This document shows positions 6,916 through 15,169 of a stretch of DNA of 64,000 bases, one piece after another. Positions within the stretch are counted from its first letter, which is position 1. Each line of letters starts with the position of its first letter. The notes under the pieces are model-generated. The model saw nothing but the letters and a program-made list of their open reading frames with translations. It made no database searches and was not told where the DNA came from. The DNA comes from SCTD01 sp036675425 (lineage in GTDB: Bacteria; Actinomycetota; Actinomycetes; Mycobacteriales; SCTD01). The stretch spans positions 1 to 64,000 of the forward strand of contig JAKFFB010000191.1 of the NCBI GenBank assembly GCA_036675425.1. Direction: 5' to 3'. The translations under genes and the position numbers were made by a program.

Positions 6916-8469
6916 ATGAGCCTCGCCCGCCGCACGGGTGCCCTGGCCTGCCTGATCAGCCTCGGACTGGCGGTGACCCCGGCCCTGGCCGGCACGTCGC
7001 CGAGCGGCCCGTCCGCCGCCGATCCGCAGCGACCGACCGGCAGCTACGACGAGACGCGGCTGCTGGTCGCCTTCGACCCCGGCACCCCGGCCGAGTCGCG
7101 GCGCAGCGCTCACGCGGCCGAGGGCGCCCGGGTCGAGAACACGATCGAGCGGCTGGACCTCGACGTCGTGAAGCTCCGCGACGGCGCCGACCCGGTCGAG
7201 GTGGCCACGCGCTACGAGCGCAACCCCAACGTGCTCTACACCGACTTCAACCACGAGTTCACCGTCGACAGCAGCGACACGCTCTGGACGGACCAGTGGG
7301 GCCTGAACAACACCGGCCAGCCGGTCACCGGCAGCTTCGTGACCGGGCGCCCCGACGTGGACGTCGACGCCCCGGAGGGCTGGGCGACCGCCTTCGGCGC
7401 GACCATCCCCGACACCGGCGGCACGACCGTCGGCATCATCGACACCGGCATCGACCTCGGTCACGTCGACCTGGTGGGCAAGACCGACGTCTGCGCGAAC
7501 GCGACCGGCGCCATCGGGCTCGTCGTCAGCGGCAGCTGCTCCGACGACAACCTGCACGGCACGCACGTCGCCGGCACCATCGGCGCCCGCACCGACAACG
7601 GGGTGGGCGTCGCCGGCGTGGCGCCCGACGCGCGCTTCGCCGTCGTCAAGGCGCTGAACGCCGCGGGCAGCGGCTTCTACTCCGACATCGTCGCGGCCAT
7701 CGACTACCTCAGCGCCGACAGGGGCGTGAAGATCATCAGCATGAGCATCGGTGGTCCGCAGGACGACGCCCTCGACCGGGTGCTGACCGACGCCTACGCC
7801 CGGGGCACGCTGCTCATCGCCGCCGCCGGCAACGACTACGACGACACCAAGAGCTGGCCGGCCTACCACCGTGACGTGATGTCGGTGGCCTCGATCAACG
7901 CCGCCGGCGCCGTCTCCGACTTCAGCACCTGCAACAGCGACGTCGAGATCATCGCCCCGGGCGAGGACATCTGGTCGACCTTCCCCGGCAACGGCTACGG
8001 CGTCATCAGCGGGACCTCGATGGCGACGCCGCACGTGTCGGGCGTGGCCGCGCTGCTCATGTCGGAGAAGGGGCTGACGGCCGCGCAGACCCGCAGCGCG
8101 CTCAAGAGCACGGCCGTCGGGTCGATCAGCTGCCGCGGCTTCGCGAACGTCGGCCTGGTCAACCTGGCCAACGCGCTGGCCGGCGGAGGCGGCGGCGGCA
8201 CGACCGAGCCGGCGCCGACCGGCACCGGCACCGTCGCCGGCAAGGTGACCAGCGGCAGCGGGAAGTCCGCGCAGGCGCTCTCCGGGGCGACCGTCTCCTG
8301 CGGCACGGGCGGCTCCGCGACCAGCGGGAGCGACGGCCGCTACACGATCGCGTCGGTGCCCGTCGGCACCTACACGTGCACGGCCTCGGCGAGCGGCTAC
8401 CGCTCCAAGTCCGTCACCCTGACGGTCAGCAAGGACACCACCACGCCGGCCGACTTCAGCCTGCGGTAG
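6916..8469 (+). CDS. Secreted S8-family subtilisin-like serine protease
   Basis: This 517-residue preproprotein has a Sec signal peptide (LACLISLGLAVTPALA), an inhibitor-type propeptide (residues about 36-110, YDETRLLVAFDPG) and a subtilase catalytic domain. The triad is visible: Asp176 in GIIDTGID, His214 in NLHGTHVAGTIG and Ser368 in GTSMATPHVSG; the oxyanion Asn lies in AAAGNDYDD. After a glycine linker the last 80 residues form a carboxypeptidase-regulatory-like beta-sandwich (GTGTVAGKVTSG onwards). An AAGGAG ribosome-binding site supports the start. The gene is separate from the preceding cluster and convergent with the GGDEF gene, whose 3' end it overlaps by 14 bases. It is probably an extracellular scavenging or processing protease. 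Confidence 0.93.
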   Translation: MSLARRTGALACLISLGLAVTPALAGTSPSGPSAADPQRPTGSYDETRLLVAFDPGTPAESRRSAHAAEGARVENTIERLDLDVVKLRDGADPVEVATRYERNPNVLYTDFNHEFTVDSSDTLWTDQWGLNNTGQPVTGSFVTGRPDVDVDAPEGWATAFGATIPDTGGTTVGIIDTGIDLGHVDLVGKTDVCANATGAIGLVVSGSCSDDNLHGTHVAGTIGARTDNGVGVAGVAPDARFAVVKALNAAGSGFYSDIVAAIDYLSADRGVKIISMSIGGPQDDALDRVLTDAYARGTLLIAAAGNDYDDTKSWPAYHRDVMSVASINAAGAVSDFSTCNSDVEIIAPGEDIWSTFPGNGYGVISGTSMATPHVSGVAALLMSEKGLTAAQTRSALKSTAVGSISCRGFANVGLVNLANALAGGGGGGTTEPAPTGTGTVAGKVTSGSGKSAQALSGATVSCGTGGSATSGSDGRYTIASVPVGTYTCTASASGYRSKSVTLTVSKDTTTPADFSLR

Positions 8470-9889
8470 GTCCCGTCTCGCCCAGGGTCGCGACCACGTA
8501 CCGGTCGCGGCCCTGGGCCTTGGCCTGGTAGAGCGCGCGGTCGGCGTGCAGCCGAGCGTCCTCCGGGCTCTCGGGGCCGATGAGGGCGCAGCCGATCGAG
8601 ACGGTGGTCCGCACCCGGCGGGCCGCCTCGACCAGGCGCTGGCCGACGACAGCGGCCTGCTCGTCCGTGACCTGCAGCAGCACGGCGAGCTCGTCGCCAC
8701 CGATCCGGTAGAGCAGCGCGTCGCCGCGCAGGCCGGCGCTGAGCTCCTCCGCCAGCGCGCAGAGCAGCCGGTCGCCGGCGACGTGGCCGAAGCTGTCGTT
8801 GACGTCCTTGAAGTGGTCGATGTCGATGAGCAGGCAGGCGGTGCCCGGCGTCGCTTCAGCGAGGTCGGCGGCGAAGCATGCCGCGTTGCGCAGGCCGGTG
8901 AGCGGGTCCTCCTCGGCGCGCCGGCTGAGCTCGGCCATGGCCTCGGCGTTCGCGAGCGAGGCGGCCGTCTGCGCGGCGAGCAGCTCGAGAGCCGCTCCGA
9001 CGCTGGGGTCGTGCGGGACCGAGGAGGTGTCGGCGGTGATGAGCAGACCGGTCACCCGACCGGCGACGGCGAGCGGCTGCACGGCGATCGCGCGCACCCC
9101 CGACCGGAGCAGGAACTCGTAGCCGGACGGCACCTCGACGCCGCCCGGGAAGTGCGAGGACGTCCCCGCCTGGACCAGGGCGGCGATGATCCGGTGCTCC
9201 TCGTGCGACCACTGCGCGAGCGCGGTCGCCAGCGGGCCGGCCGCCGTGGCCACGGCCCAGTGGCCGTCGGCACCGATCTCGCTGAGCGCGGCGCTGTCCA
9301 TGCCCGAGATCTCGCGGGCGCCGTCGACCGCCCCGCGGCGGATCTCGGTGGCATCCGTCAGGCACGACAGGCCGACGGCGATGCGTGCCAGCCGCTGCGC
9401 GAGGCTCACCGGCGGCAGTCCGCCGAGGCGCTCGATCGTGGCCCCCAGGTGCTCCGCCGCGCCGGCCAGCCGCTCCAGGACGTCGTCCGGCAGGCGGGTC
9501 ATCGACTCGACGTTGACAGCTCCGACCACCTCGCCGAGGACCCGGACCGGCACGCACGCCTCGGCACCGAGCCCCGGGATCGCGGAGATGAAGATCGGGT
9601 CCTGCTGGGCGTTGTCGAGGAGCACGGCCTCCCCGCGGTCGACCACCCCGCCGATGACGCCCGTGGACGACATGAAGCCGTCCACGACCTGGAAGTAGCC
9701 GCGGGACGCCTGGCAGCGGAGGCGGCCGTCCACGAGCAGGTAGACGCTCGGCAGCTCGAAGTCCTCGCGCAGGTCGTCCGCGAGGCCCTCGCAGGCCTCG
9801 GCAACGGTGCGGGCCGCGGCGCAGCGCGGGTACGGCTGGGTCCGGGGCTGGGGAACCGCGGCCTGCGCAGCAGCCACCCCCGAGGTCAT
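8456..9889 (-). CDS. GAF-domain diguanylate cyclase (GGDEL variant)
   Basis: The 477-residue cytoplasmic protein has two GAF-like sensory regions (about residues 25-150 and 165-310) followed by a GGDEF domain (EEDPLTGLRNAACF, then LLIDIDHFKDVNDSFGH). The active-site signature reads GGDEL instead of GGDEF; the metal and GTP-binding residues are otherwise present, so activity is likely but not certain. The usual RxxD inhibitory site in front of the signature is not conserved, suggesting no product inhibition. The start at 9889 is the first methionine giving a normal N-terminus; longer upstream frames run through the divergent intergenic region. It would synthesise cyclic di-GMP in response to a GAF ligand. 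Confidence 0.85.
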   Translation of the reverse strand: MTSGVAAAQAAVPQPRTQPYPRCAAARTVAEACEGLADDLREDFELPSVYLLVDGRLRCQASRGYFQVVDGFMSSTGVIGGVVDRGEAVLLDNAQQDPIFISAIPGLGAEACVPVRVLGEVVGAVNVESMTRLPDDVLERLAGAAEHLGATIERLGGLPPVSLAQRLARIAVGLSCLTDATEIRRGAVDGAREISGMDSAALSEIGADGHWAVATAAGPLATALAQWSHEEHRIIAALVQAGTSSHFPGGVEVPSGYEFLLRSGVRAIAVQPLAVAGRVTGLLITADTSSVPHDPSVGAALELLAAQTAASLANAEAMAELSRRAEEDPLTGLRNAACFAADLAEATPGTACLLIDIDHFKDVNDSFGHVAGDRLLCALAEELSAGLRGDALLYRIGGDELAVLLQVTDEQAAVVGQRLVEAARRVRTTVSIGCALIGPESPEDARLHADRALYQAKAQGRDRYVVATLGETGPTAG

Positions 9890-9938
9890 GCCGCAGCATC
9901 GACGACGGCGGTGCCCGTCTGAACCGCTAGCCCTGCAG

Positions 9939-9956
9939 ATGGCCCCGATGGGCCAT
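9939..9956. promoter_or_regulatory. Perfect inverted repeat in the divergent GGDEF-serA intergenic region
   Basis: ATGGCCC-CGAT-GGGCCAT is a perfect palindrome with 7-base arms and a 4-base centre. It sits 50 bases upstream of the GGDEF gene start and about 100 bases upstream of serA. Its central position between divergent genes fits an operator, but no cognate regulator is identifiable. The rest of the 163-base gap shows no gene. Confidence 0.45.
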
Positions 9957-10052
9957 GGCTCGTGGTCAGCGTGGACGTGACCCGCGGCACTGGGCCGGTC
10001 CGACGCGGCGCCGGTAGCCTGGGAGCCCACTGCCGAACCCCTCTGGAGCGAC

Positions 10053-11261
10053 GTGTCCGTCCCGCCCTCCAAGGCGCTCCTGCTCGAGAACATCCACTCC
10101 GACGCCGCCTGGACCCTCAAGGACGCCGGCTGGGACGTGGAGCGGCTGACGCAGGCGCTCACCGAGGACGAGCTCGTCGAGCAGCTCGCCGGCGTGCAGC
10201 TGCTCGGGATCCGGTCCAACACGACCGTGACCCGCCGGGTGCTCGACGCGGCGCCGGACCTGCTGGCGATCGGCGCCTTCTGCATCGGCACCAACCAGAT
10301 CGACCTCGCGGCGGCGGCCGAGCGCGGGGTCGCCGTCTTCAACGCGCCGTTCTCCAACACCCGCAGCGTCGTGGAGCTCGCGCTGTCGGAGATCATCGCG
10401 CTGACGCGGCGGCTCACCGAGAAGAACGCCGCGATGCACGCCGGCCGCTGGGACAAGTCCGCCGTCGGCAGCCACGAGGTGCGCGGCCGCCGGCTCGGCA
10501 TCGTCGGCTACGGCAACATCGGCAGCCAGCTGTCGGTGCTGGCCGAGTCGCTCGGGATGTCGGTGCTGTTCTTCGACACCGCCGACAAGCTGGCGCTGGG
10601 CAACGCGCGCCGGTGCGGCACGCTCGACGAGCTGCTCGCCGAGTCCGACGTCGTCTCGCTGCACGTCGACGGCCGGGTGTCGAACAGCAGCCTGTTCGGC
10701 GAGGAGCAGTTCGCCCGGATGCGCGCCGGGTCGATCTTCCTCAACCTGTCGCGCGGCTTCGTGGTCGACCACTCGGCGCTGCGCGCCCACATCGAGAGCG
10801 GGCACATCGCGGGTGCCGCGGTCGACGTCTTCCCCGTGGAGCCGAAGTCGGCCGGCGAGGAGTTCGTGTCGGAGCTGCGCGGCCTGCCCAACGTCATCCT
10901 CACCCCGCACGTCGGCGGGTCGACCGAGGAGGCGCAGCAGGACATCGGTGCGTTCGTGGCCGGCAAGCTGCGCGACTACGCCGCGGACGGCACGACCTCG
11001 CTGTCGGTCAACCTCCCGCAGGTCGCGCTGCCGCGCTCGCCCGGCACCCGCCTGCTGCACCTGCACGTGAACACCCCCGGCGTGCTCGCCACGGTGACGT
11101 CGCTGCTCGCCGAGCACGGCATCAACATCGAGGGCCAGCTGCTCGCGACCGCCGGCTCGCTCGGCTACGTCGTGACCGACGTGGGGGACGCCGAGGTCGA
11201 GTCGTTCGCGGGTGCGCTGCGGGCGCTGCCGGAGACCGTACGACTCCGCGTCCTCGCATGA
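10053..11261 (+). CDS. serA: D-3-phosphoglycerate dehydrogenase
   Basis: This 402-residue enzyme oxidises 3-phosphoglycerate to 3-phosphohydroxypyruvate, the first step of serine synthesis. The NAD-binding signature is GIVGYGNIGSQ. The catalytic residues lie in NLSRGFVVD (Arg), DVFPVEP (Glu) and LTPHVGGST (His). A C-terminal ACT domain (HLHVNTPGVLATVTSLLAEH) is the serine-sensing regulatory module. The length and single ACT domain correspond to the E. coli type rather than the long actinobacterial type with an inserted domain. The GTG start follows a TGGAG ribosome-binding site. The stop overlaps the start of a flavoprotein gene (ATGA), which may remove the D-2-hydroxyglutarate that SerA can produce. 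Confidence 0.92.
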   Translation: MSVPPSKALLLENIHSDAAWTLKDAGWDVERLTQALTEDELVEQLAGVQLLGIRSNTTVTRRVLDAAPDLLAIGAFCIGTNQIDLAAAAERGVAVFNAPFSNTRSVVELALSEIIALTRRLTEKNAAMHAGRWDKSAVGSHEVRGRRLGIVGYGNIGSQLSVLAESLGMSVLFFDTADKLALGNARRCGTLDELLAESDVVSLHVDGRVSNSSLFGEEQFARMRAGSIFLNLSRGFVVDHSALRAHIESGHIAGAAVDVFPVEPKSAGEEFVSELRGLPNVILTPHVGGSTEEAQQDIGAFVAGKLRDYAADGTTSLSVNLPQVALPRSPGTRLLHLHVNTPGVLATVTSLLAEHGINIEGQLLATAGSLGYVVTDVGDAEVESFAGALRALPETVRLRVLA

Positions 11262-12613
11262 CGCTGCCCCTCGACGACCTGCGCGGAGCCGTGGGCGCGG
11301 AGCACGTGCTGGTCGACGCCGACCTGACCCGCTCCTACGAGAACGACTGGACCGGCCGCTTCTCCGGCCGTGCCGGCTGCGTGGTGCGCCCGGCGTCGAC
11401 GTCGCAGGTGTCCGACGTCCTGCGGATCTGCCACGCCGCCGGGGTTCCGGTCGTGGTGCAGGGCGGCAACACCGGGCTGGTCGGCGGGGGGATCCCGGCC
11501 GGCGGCGAGGTGCTGCTGTCGCTGACGCGGCTGGACTCGCTCGGCTCCGTCGACGTCGCCGCGGCGCAGGTGAGCGCGGGGGCGGGGGTCACCCTTGCTG
11601 CGCTGCAGTCTCACGCGCGGGCAGCCGGTCTCGACTTCGGGGTCGACCTCGCCGCGCGTGACAGCGCGACGGTCGGCGGGCTGGTCGCCACGAACGCCGG
11701 GGGCATCCGGGTGCTGCGCTACGGCTCGATGCGCGCGCAGCTGCTCGGCGCGGAGGCGGTGCTCGCAGACGGGTCGGTCGTGTCGCGGATGGCCGGCCTG
11801 GCGAAGGACGGCACCGGCTACGACCTCGTCTCGCTGCTCTGCGGCAGCGAGGGGACGCTCGGTGTCGTGACCGCGGTGCGGCTGCGGCTGGTGCCGCGGG
11901 TGACCGCGCGGTGCGTCGCGCTGCTGGCGCTGGAGTCGACGTCGTCGGCCGTCGAGCTGCTGCCCGGGTTGCGCGACCGGCTTCCCTCTCTGTCCGGTGC
12001 GGAGCTGGTCTTCGCGGACGGGATCGCCCTGGTGCGCAAGCACTCCGGGCTGCCCGCGCCCTTCGACGAGGAGCACCCGGCCTACCTGCTGCTCGAGTGC
12101 GCCGACCGGGTCGACCCGACCGACGCGCTGGTCGAGGCGGTGTCGTCGGCGGAGGGGCTGCTCGACGCGCGGGTCGCGTCCGACGCGGCCGGCCAGCGCG
12201 CGCTCTGGGCCTACCGCGAGCAGCACACCGAGGCGATCAACGCCGAGGGCGTGCCGGTGAAGCTCGACGTGTCGGTGCCGCTGCGGTCGCTGCCCTCGTT
12301 GGTGGAGGCTCTGGCGCCGACGGTGCACGCGGTCGCTCCGGACGCGCGGCTGATCGTCTTCGGGCACGTGCACGAGGGCAACCTGCACGTCAACGTCCTC
12401 GACGCGGGGTCGCTGGACGAGGAGGTCACCGACGCGGTGCTCCGCCTGGTGGCCTCGCTGTCCGGGTCGATCAGCTCCGAGCACGGCGTCGGCCGCGCGA
12501 AGGTCTCCTGGCTGGAGCTGTCCCGGTCGGCGACCGAGATCGCCGCCATGCGCGCCATCAAGGACGCCCTCGACCCACGCGGGATCCTCAACCCAGGAGT
12601 GCTGCTTCCCTGA
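11258..12613 (+). CDS. FAD-binding 2-hydroxyacid dehydrogenase (GlcD / D-2-hydroxyglutarate dehydrogenase-like)
   Basis: The 451-residue protein has a PCMH-type FAD domain (VVQGGNTGLVGGGIP and SATVGGLVATNAGG) and the C-terminal FAD-oxidase domain with the conserved GHVHEGNLHVNV and SSEHGVGRAK segments. These belong to the D-lactate/glycolate/D-2-hydroxyglutarate dehydrogenase group. It overlaps serA by four bases. SerA enzymes can reduce 2-oxoglutarate to D-2-hydroxyglutarate, and in other bacteria a dedicated flavoprotein reoxidises it. The coupling here therefore favours D-2-hydroxyglutarate as the substrate over D-lactate or glycolate, though sequence alone cannot settle this. Confidence 0.85.
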   Translation: MTLPLDDLRGAVGAEHVLVDADLTRSYENDWTGRFSGRAGCVVRPASTSQVSDVLRICHAAGVPVVVQGGNTGLVGGGIPAGGEVLLSLTRLDSLGSVDVAAAQVSAGAGVTLAALQSHARAAGLDFGVDLAARDSATVGGLVATNAGGIRVLRYGSMRAQLLGAEAVLADGSVVSRMAGLAKDGTGYDLVSLLCGSEGTLGVVTAVRLRLVPRVTARCVALLALESTSSAVELLPGLRDRLPSLSGAELVFADGIALVRKHSGLPAPFDEEHPAYLLLECADRVDPTDALVEAVSSAEGLLDARVASDAAGQRALWAYREQHTEAINAEGVPVKLDVSVPLRSLPSLVEALAPTVHAVAPDARLIVFGHVHEGNLHVNVLDAGSLDEEVTDAVLRLVASLSGSISSEHGVGRAKVSWLELSRSATEIAAMRAIKDALDPRGILNPGVLLP

Positions 12614-12644
12614 TCTGTCCGCACCCACGATGTCGGGAGCTCGC

Positions 12645-13610
12645 ATGCAGGCAGCACGACTGGTCGGTCCGGGCACCGTCGTCGTCGAGGAGGTCGAGCG
12701 CCCCGCGATCACCGGTCCCGGTCAGGTGCTCGTCCAGAACCTCGTGTCGACCATCTGCGGCAGTGACGTCCACGTGGTCTACGGCGCACCCGTCGAGCCG
12801 GGTCATCGTCCGGGTTACCCCGGCCACGAGTCGGTCGGTCGCGTGGCCGAGAGCTCTGCCCCCGAGCACCGCCCGGGTGACCTGCTGCTGGCCGTCCCCA
12901 ACCTGGCGCACGCCGGCGGCTTCGCGGAGTACCAGCTGCTGCCCGCCGGGCTCGTCCTGCCGCTGCCCGCCGATGCTGCGCCGGAGACCGCCGTGCTCGC
13001 CCAGCAGCTGGGCACCACGATCTTCGCCATGAAGCGCTTCTGGCCAGGAGCCGGCGAGGGCACGGCGGTCGTGCTGGGGGCGGGTGCCGTCGGGCTCTTC
13101 TTCACCCGGCTGTGCCGGCTCGCCGGGTTCGAGCAGGTCGTGGTCGCCGATCTGCACCCGCACCGGCTCGAGCTGGCCAGGGCCGTCGGGGCGACGGAGA
13201 CCGTGGTCGCGGAGGGGGACGCCGTCGTCGACGTCGTCCAGCAGGTCGAGCCGGCGGGGGCGCGGCTGGTCGTCGAGGCCGCCGGGACCGACGTCACGCG
13301 CCGGCAGGCGATCCACTGCGTCGCCGTCGACGGGCGCATCGGGATGTTCGGCATGCCCTCCGGTCCCGAGATGACGATCCCGTTCGAGCTGCTGTTCCGA
13401 CGCAAGCCCACGGTGGAGTTCTGCTGGGACGCGCAGGCCGAGCCCGGGCACGCGTCCTTCCGCGAGGGGTGGGACGCGATCCGCACCGGGCGGGTCGACC
13501 CGGCGCCCTTCCTGCCGCGGCTGTGGGCGCTGGCCGACCTGCCGACGGCGCTGGAGGCCGCGCGGTCCGCCGAGCCCGGTTCGGTGAAGTACGGCGTGCG
13601 CCTCGGCTGA
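12645..13610 (+). CDS. Zinc-type medium-chain alcohol dehydrogenase
   Basis: The product is a 321-residue MDR-family oxidoreductase. The N-terminal catalytic part holds TICGSDVHVVYG and PGHESVGRV, giving the catalytic-zinc Cys and Glu region. The Rossmann fold is marked by VVLGAGAVGLFFTRL followed by an acidic residue (VVADLHPHR), indicating preference for NAD(H). The structural-zinc four-cysteine loop is absent. The start at 12645 is preceded by GGGAG, so the earlier in-frame GTG/ATG codons are less likely. It follows the hydroxyacid dehydrogenase by 31 bases and may be co-transcribed. Substrate unknown. Confidence 0.85.
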   Translation: MQAARLVGPGTVVVEEVERPAITGPGQVLVQNLVSTICGSDVHVVYGAPVEPGHRPGYPGHESVGRVAESSAPEHRPGDLLLAVPNLAHAGGFAEYQLLPAGLVLPLPADAAPETAVLAQQLGTTIFAMKRFWPGAGEGTAVVLGAGAVGLFFTRLCRLAGFEQVVVADLHPHRLELARAVGATETVVAEGDAVVDVVQQVEPAGARLVVEAAGTDVTRRQAIHCVAVDGRIGMFGMPSGPEMTIPFELLFRRKPTVEFCWDAQAEPGHASFREGWDAIRTGRVDPAPFLPRLWALADLPTALEAARSAEPGSVKYGVRLG

Positions 13611-13703
13611 GGCGCCCGGGCATACTCCGAGCGTCGTCATCGACGGGGGACGCACTGCCTGGCTGGAGGGAGCGGGGATGGCCCGCACCTGGGAGGCCCG
13701 GAC

Positions 13704-15161
13704 GTGATCCCGGCGGCACGACAGGGCTGGCTCGTCCCGGTCCTCGTCTTCACCACGGTGATCGCCGCGATCGTCAGCTCGCTGGGCGCACCGCTCATCC
13801 CGAGCATCTCGACGGCCCTGGAGGTGCCGCTCGGCACCGCGCAGTGGTCGCTGACGGCCGCCCTGCTGACCGGTGCCGTCAGCGCTCCCATCCTGGGCCG
13901 GCTCGGTGATGGTCCCCGCCGCCGCGAGACGCTCATCGGCGCCCTGGTCGCGGTCACGGCCGGCGGGGTGATCGCCGCGCTGGCACCGACCCTGGCGCTG
14001 CTCGTCGTGGGAAGGGCTCTGCAGGGCATCGGCCTGGGCCTGGTCCCGCTGACGATCGCAGCGGCGCGGGACCACCTGCCGCCCGAGCGCGCGCCCGGCA
14101 CGATCGCGCTGCTCGCGGTCTGCGCCGCCGCGGGCTCGGGCGCCGGCTACCCGATCAGCGGGCTGATCGCCGATCAGGCCGGCGTCGGGTCGGCCTTCTG
14201 GTTCGGCGCGGCGTTCAGCGGCATCGCGCTGCTCGGCGTCGTCCTCGTCGTGCCCTCGAGCGCGGCACGGGCTGCCGCGCGCCTCGACGTCCTCGGCGCG
14301 GCACTGCTCAGCGCTGGCCTGGTCGCGCTGCTGCTGGCGATCGCCCAGGGCGATGCCTGGGGCTGGGGGTCCCCCCTCGTGCTCGGCCTGCTGGCCGGTG
14401 CGCTGCTGATCCTCACCCTGTGGACGGTCCAGCAGCTCCGTACCCGTGCGCCGCTGGTCGACCTCCGCCTCCTGCGCCGCCCGGCGGTGCTCACCGGCGA
14501 CGGCTGCGCCGTCGTCCTCGGCATCGCGATGTACATGTACATCTCCGCGGTGACGGCGTACGTGCAGACGCCACAGGCTGCTGGGTACGGGTTCTCGGCG
14601 ACGGTCGTGGTCGCCGGGCTGTGCCTGGTCCCCTTCTCGGTCCTCAGCATCGCCGCCTCCCGGACCCTTCCACGTCTCACGCAGGCGGTGGGATCGCGCG
14701 CCCTGCTGCCGCTCGGCTGCCTCGTGGTGGCCTCGGGCGGGGCGTTCTTCGCGCTGCTGCACTCCGCGCTGTGGCAGGCCTTCGTGATGATGGGCATCGT
14801 CGGCGTCGGCTTCGGGCTGACGTTCGCGGCGATCCCGGGGATCATCGTGGGGGCCGTGCCCGACAGCGAGACCGGCAGCGCGATGGGCTTCTACCAGGTG
14901 GTCCGCTACGTCGGGTTCTCCCTCGGCAGCGCCCTGACCGGCTCGATCCTGGCCGGGCACACGAGGGCCGGGGAGCACCTGCCGGTCGAGGACGGCTTCC
15001 GCGTCGTGCTGTGGATCGCGGTGACGGTCTGCGTCGTGGCGGCGGTCCTTGCCTGGTTCCTCCCGGGCCGCGCGGCCGCACAGGGCGCACGTGGGGAAGA
15101 GCTGGCGGACCGGGACGCCCAGCTCGGCAGCGCAGGTCTGATCGGACTGACGCGGGAGTAG
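13704..15161 (+). CDS. MFS transporter, drug:H+ antiporter-2 (14-helix) type
   Basis: This 485-residue protein has about fourteen hydrophobic helices. The DHA2-type motifs include the loop 2-3 signature GRLGDGPRRRETLIG and the helix-5 motif C region (GAGYPISGLIADQ). Such proteins export drugs or metabolites in exchange for protons. The GTG start follows a GGGAGG ribosome-binding site. It is convergent with the hydroxyacid oxidase gene, only eight bases apart, and has no adjacent regulator. Substrate unknown. Confidence 0.87.
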   Translation: MIPAARQGWLVPVLVFTTVIAAIVSSLGAPLIPSISTALEVPLGTAQWSLTAALLTGAVSAPILGRLGDGPRRRETLIGALVAVTAGGVIAALAPTLALLVVGRALQGIGLGLVPLTIAAARDHLPPERAPGTIALLAVCAAAGSGAGYPISGLIADQAGVGSAFWFGAAFSGIALLGVVLVVPSSAARAAARLDVLGAALLSAGLVALLLAIAQGDAWGWGSPLVLGLLAGALLILTLWTVQQLRTRAPLVDLRLLRRPAVLTGDGCAVVLGIAMYMYISAVTAYVQTPQAAGYGFSATVVVAGLCLVPFSVLSIAASRTLPRLTQAVGSRALLPLGCLVVASGGAFFALLHSALWQAFVMMGIVGVGFGLTFAAIPGIIVGAVPDSETGSAMGFYQVVRYVGFSLGSALTGSILAGHTRAGEHLPVEDGFRVVLWIAVTVCVVAAVLAWFLPGRAAAQGARGEELADRDAQLGSAGLIGLTRE

Positions 15162-15169
15162 CTCGCGCG

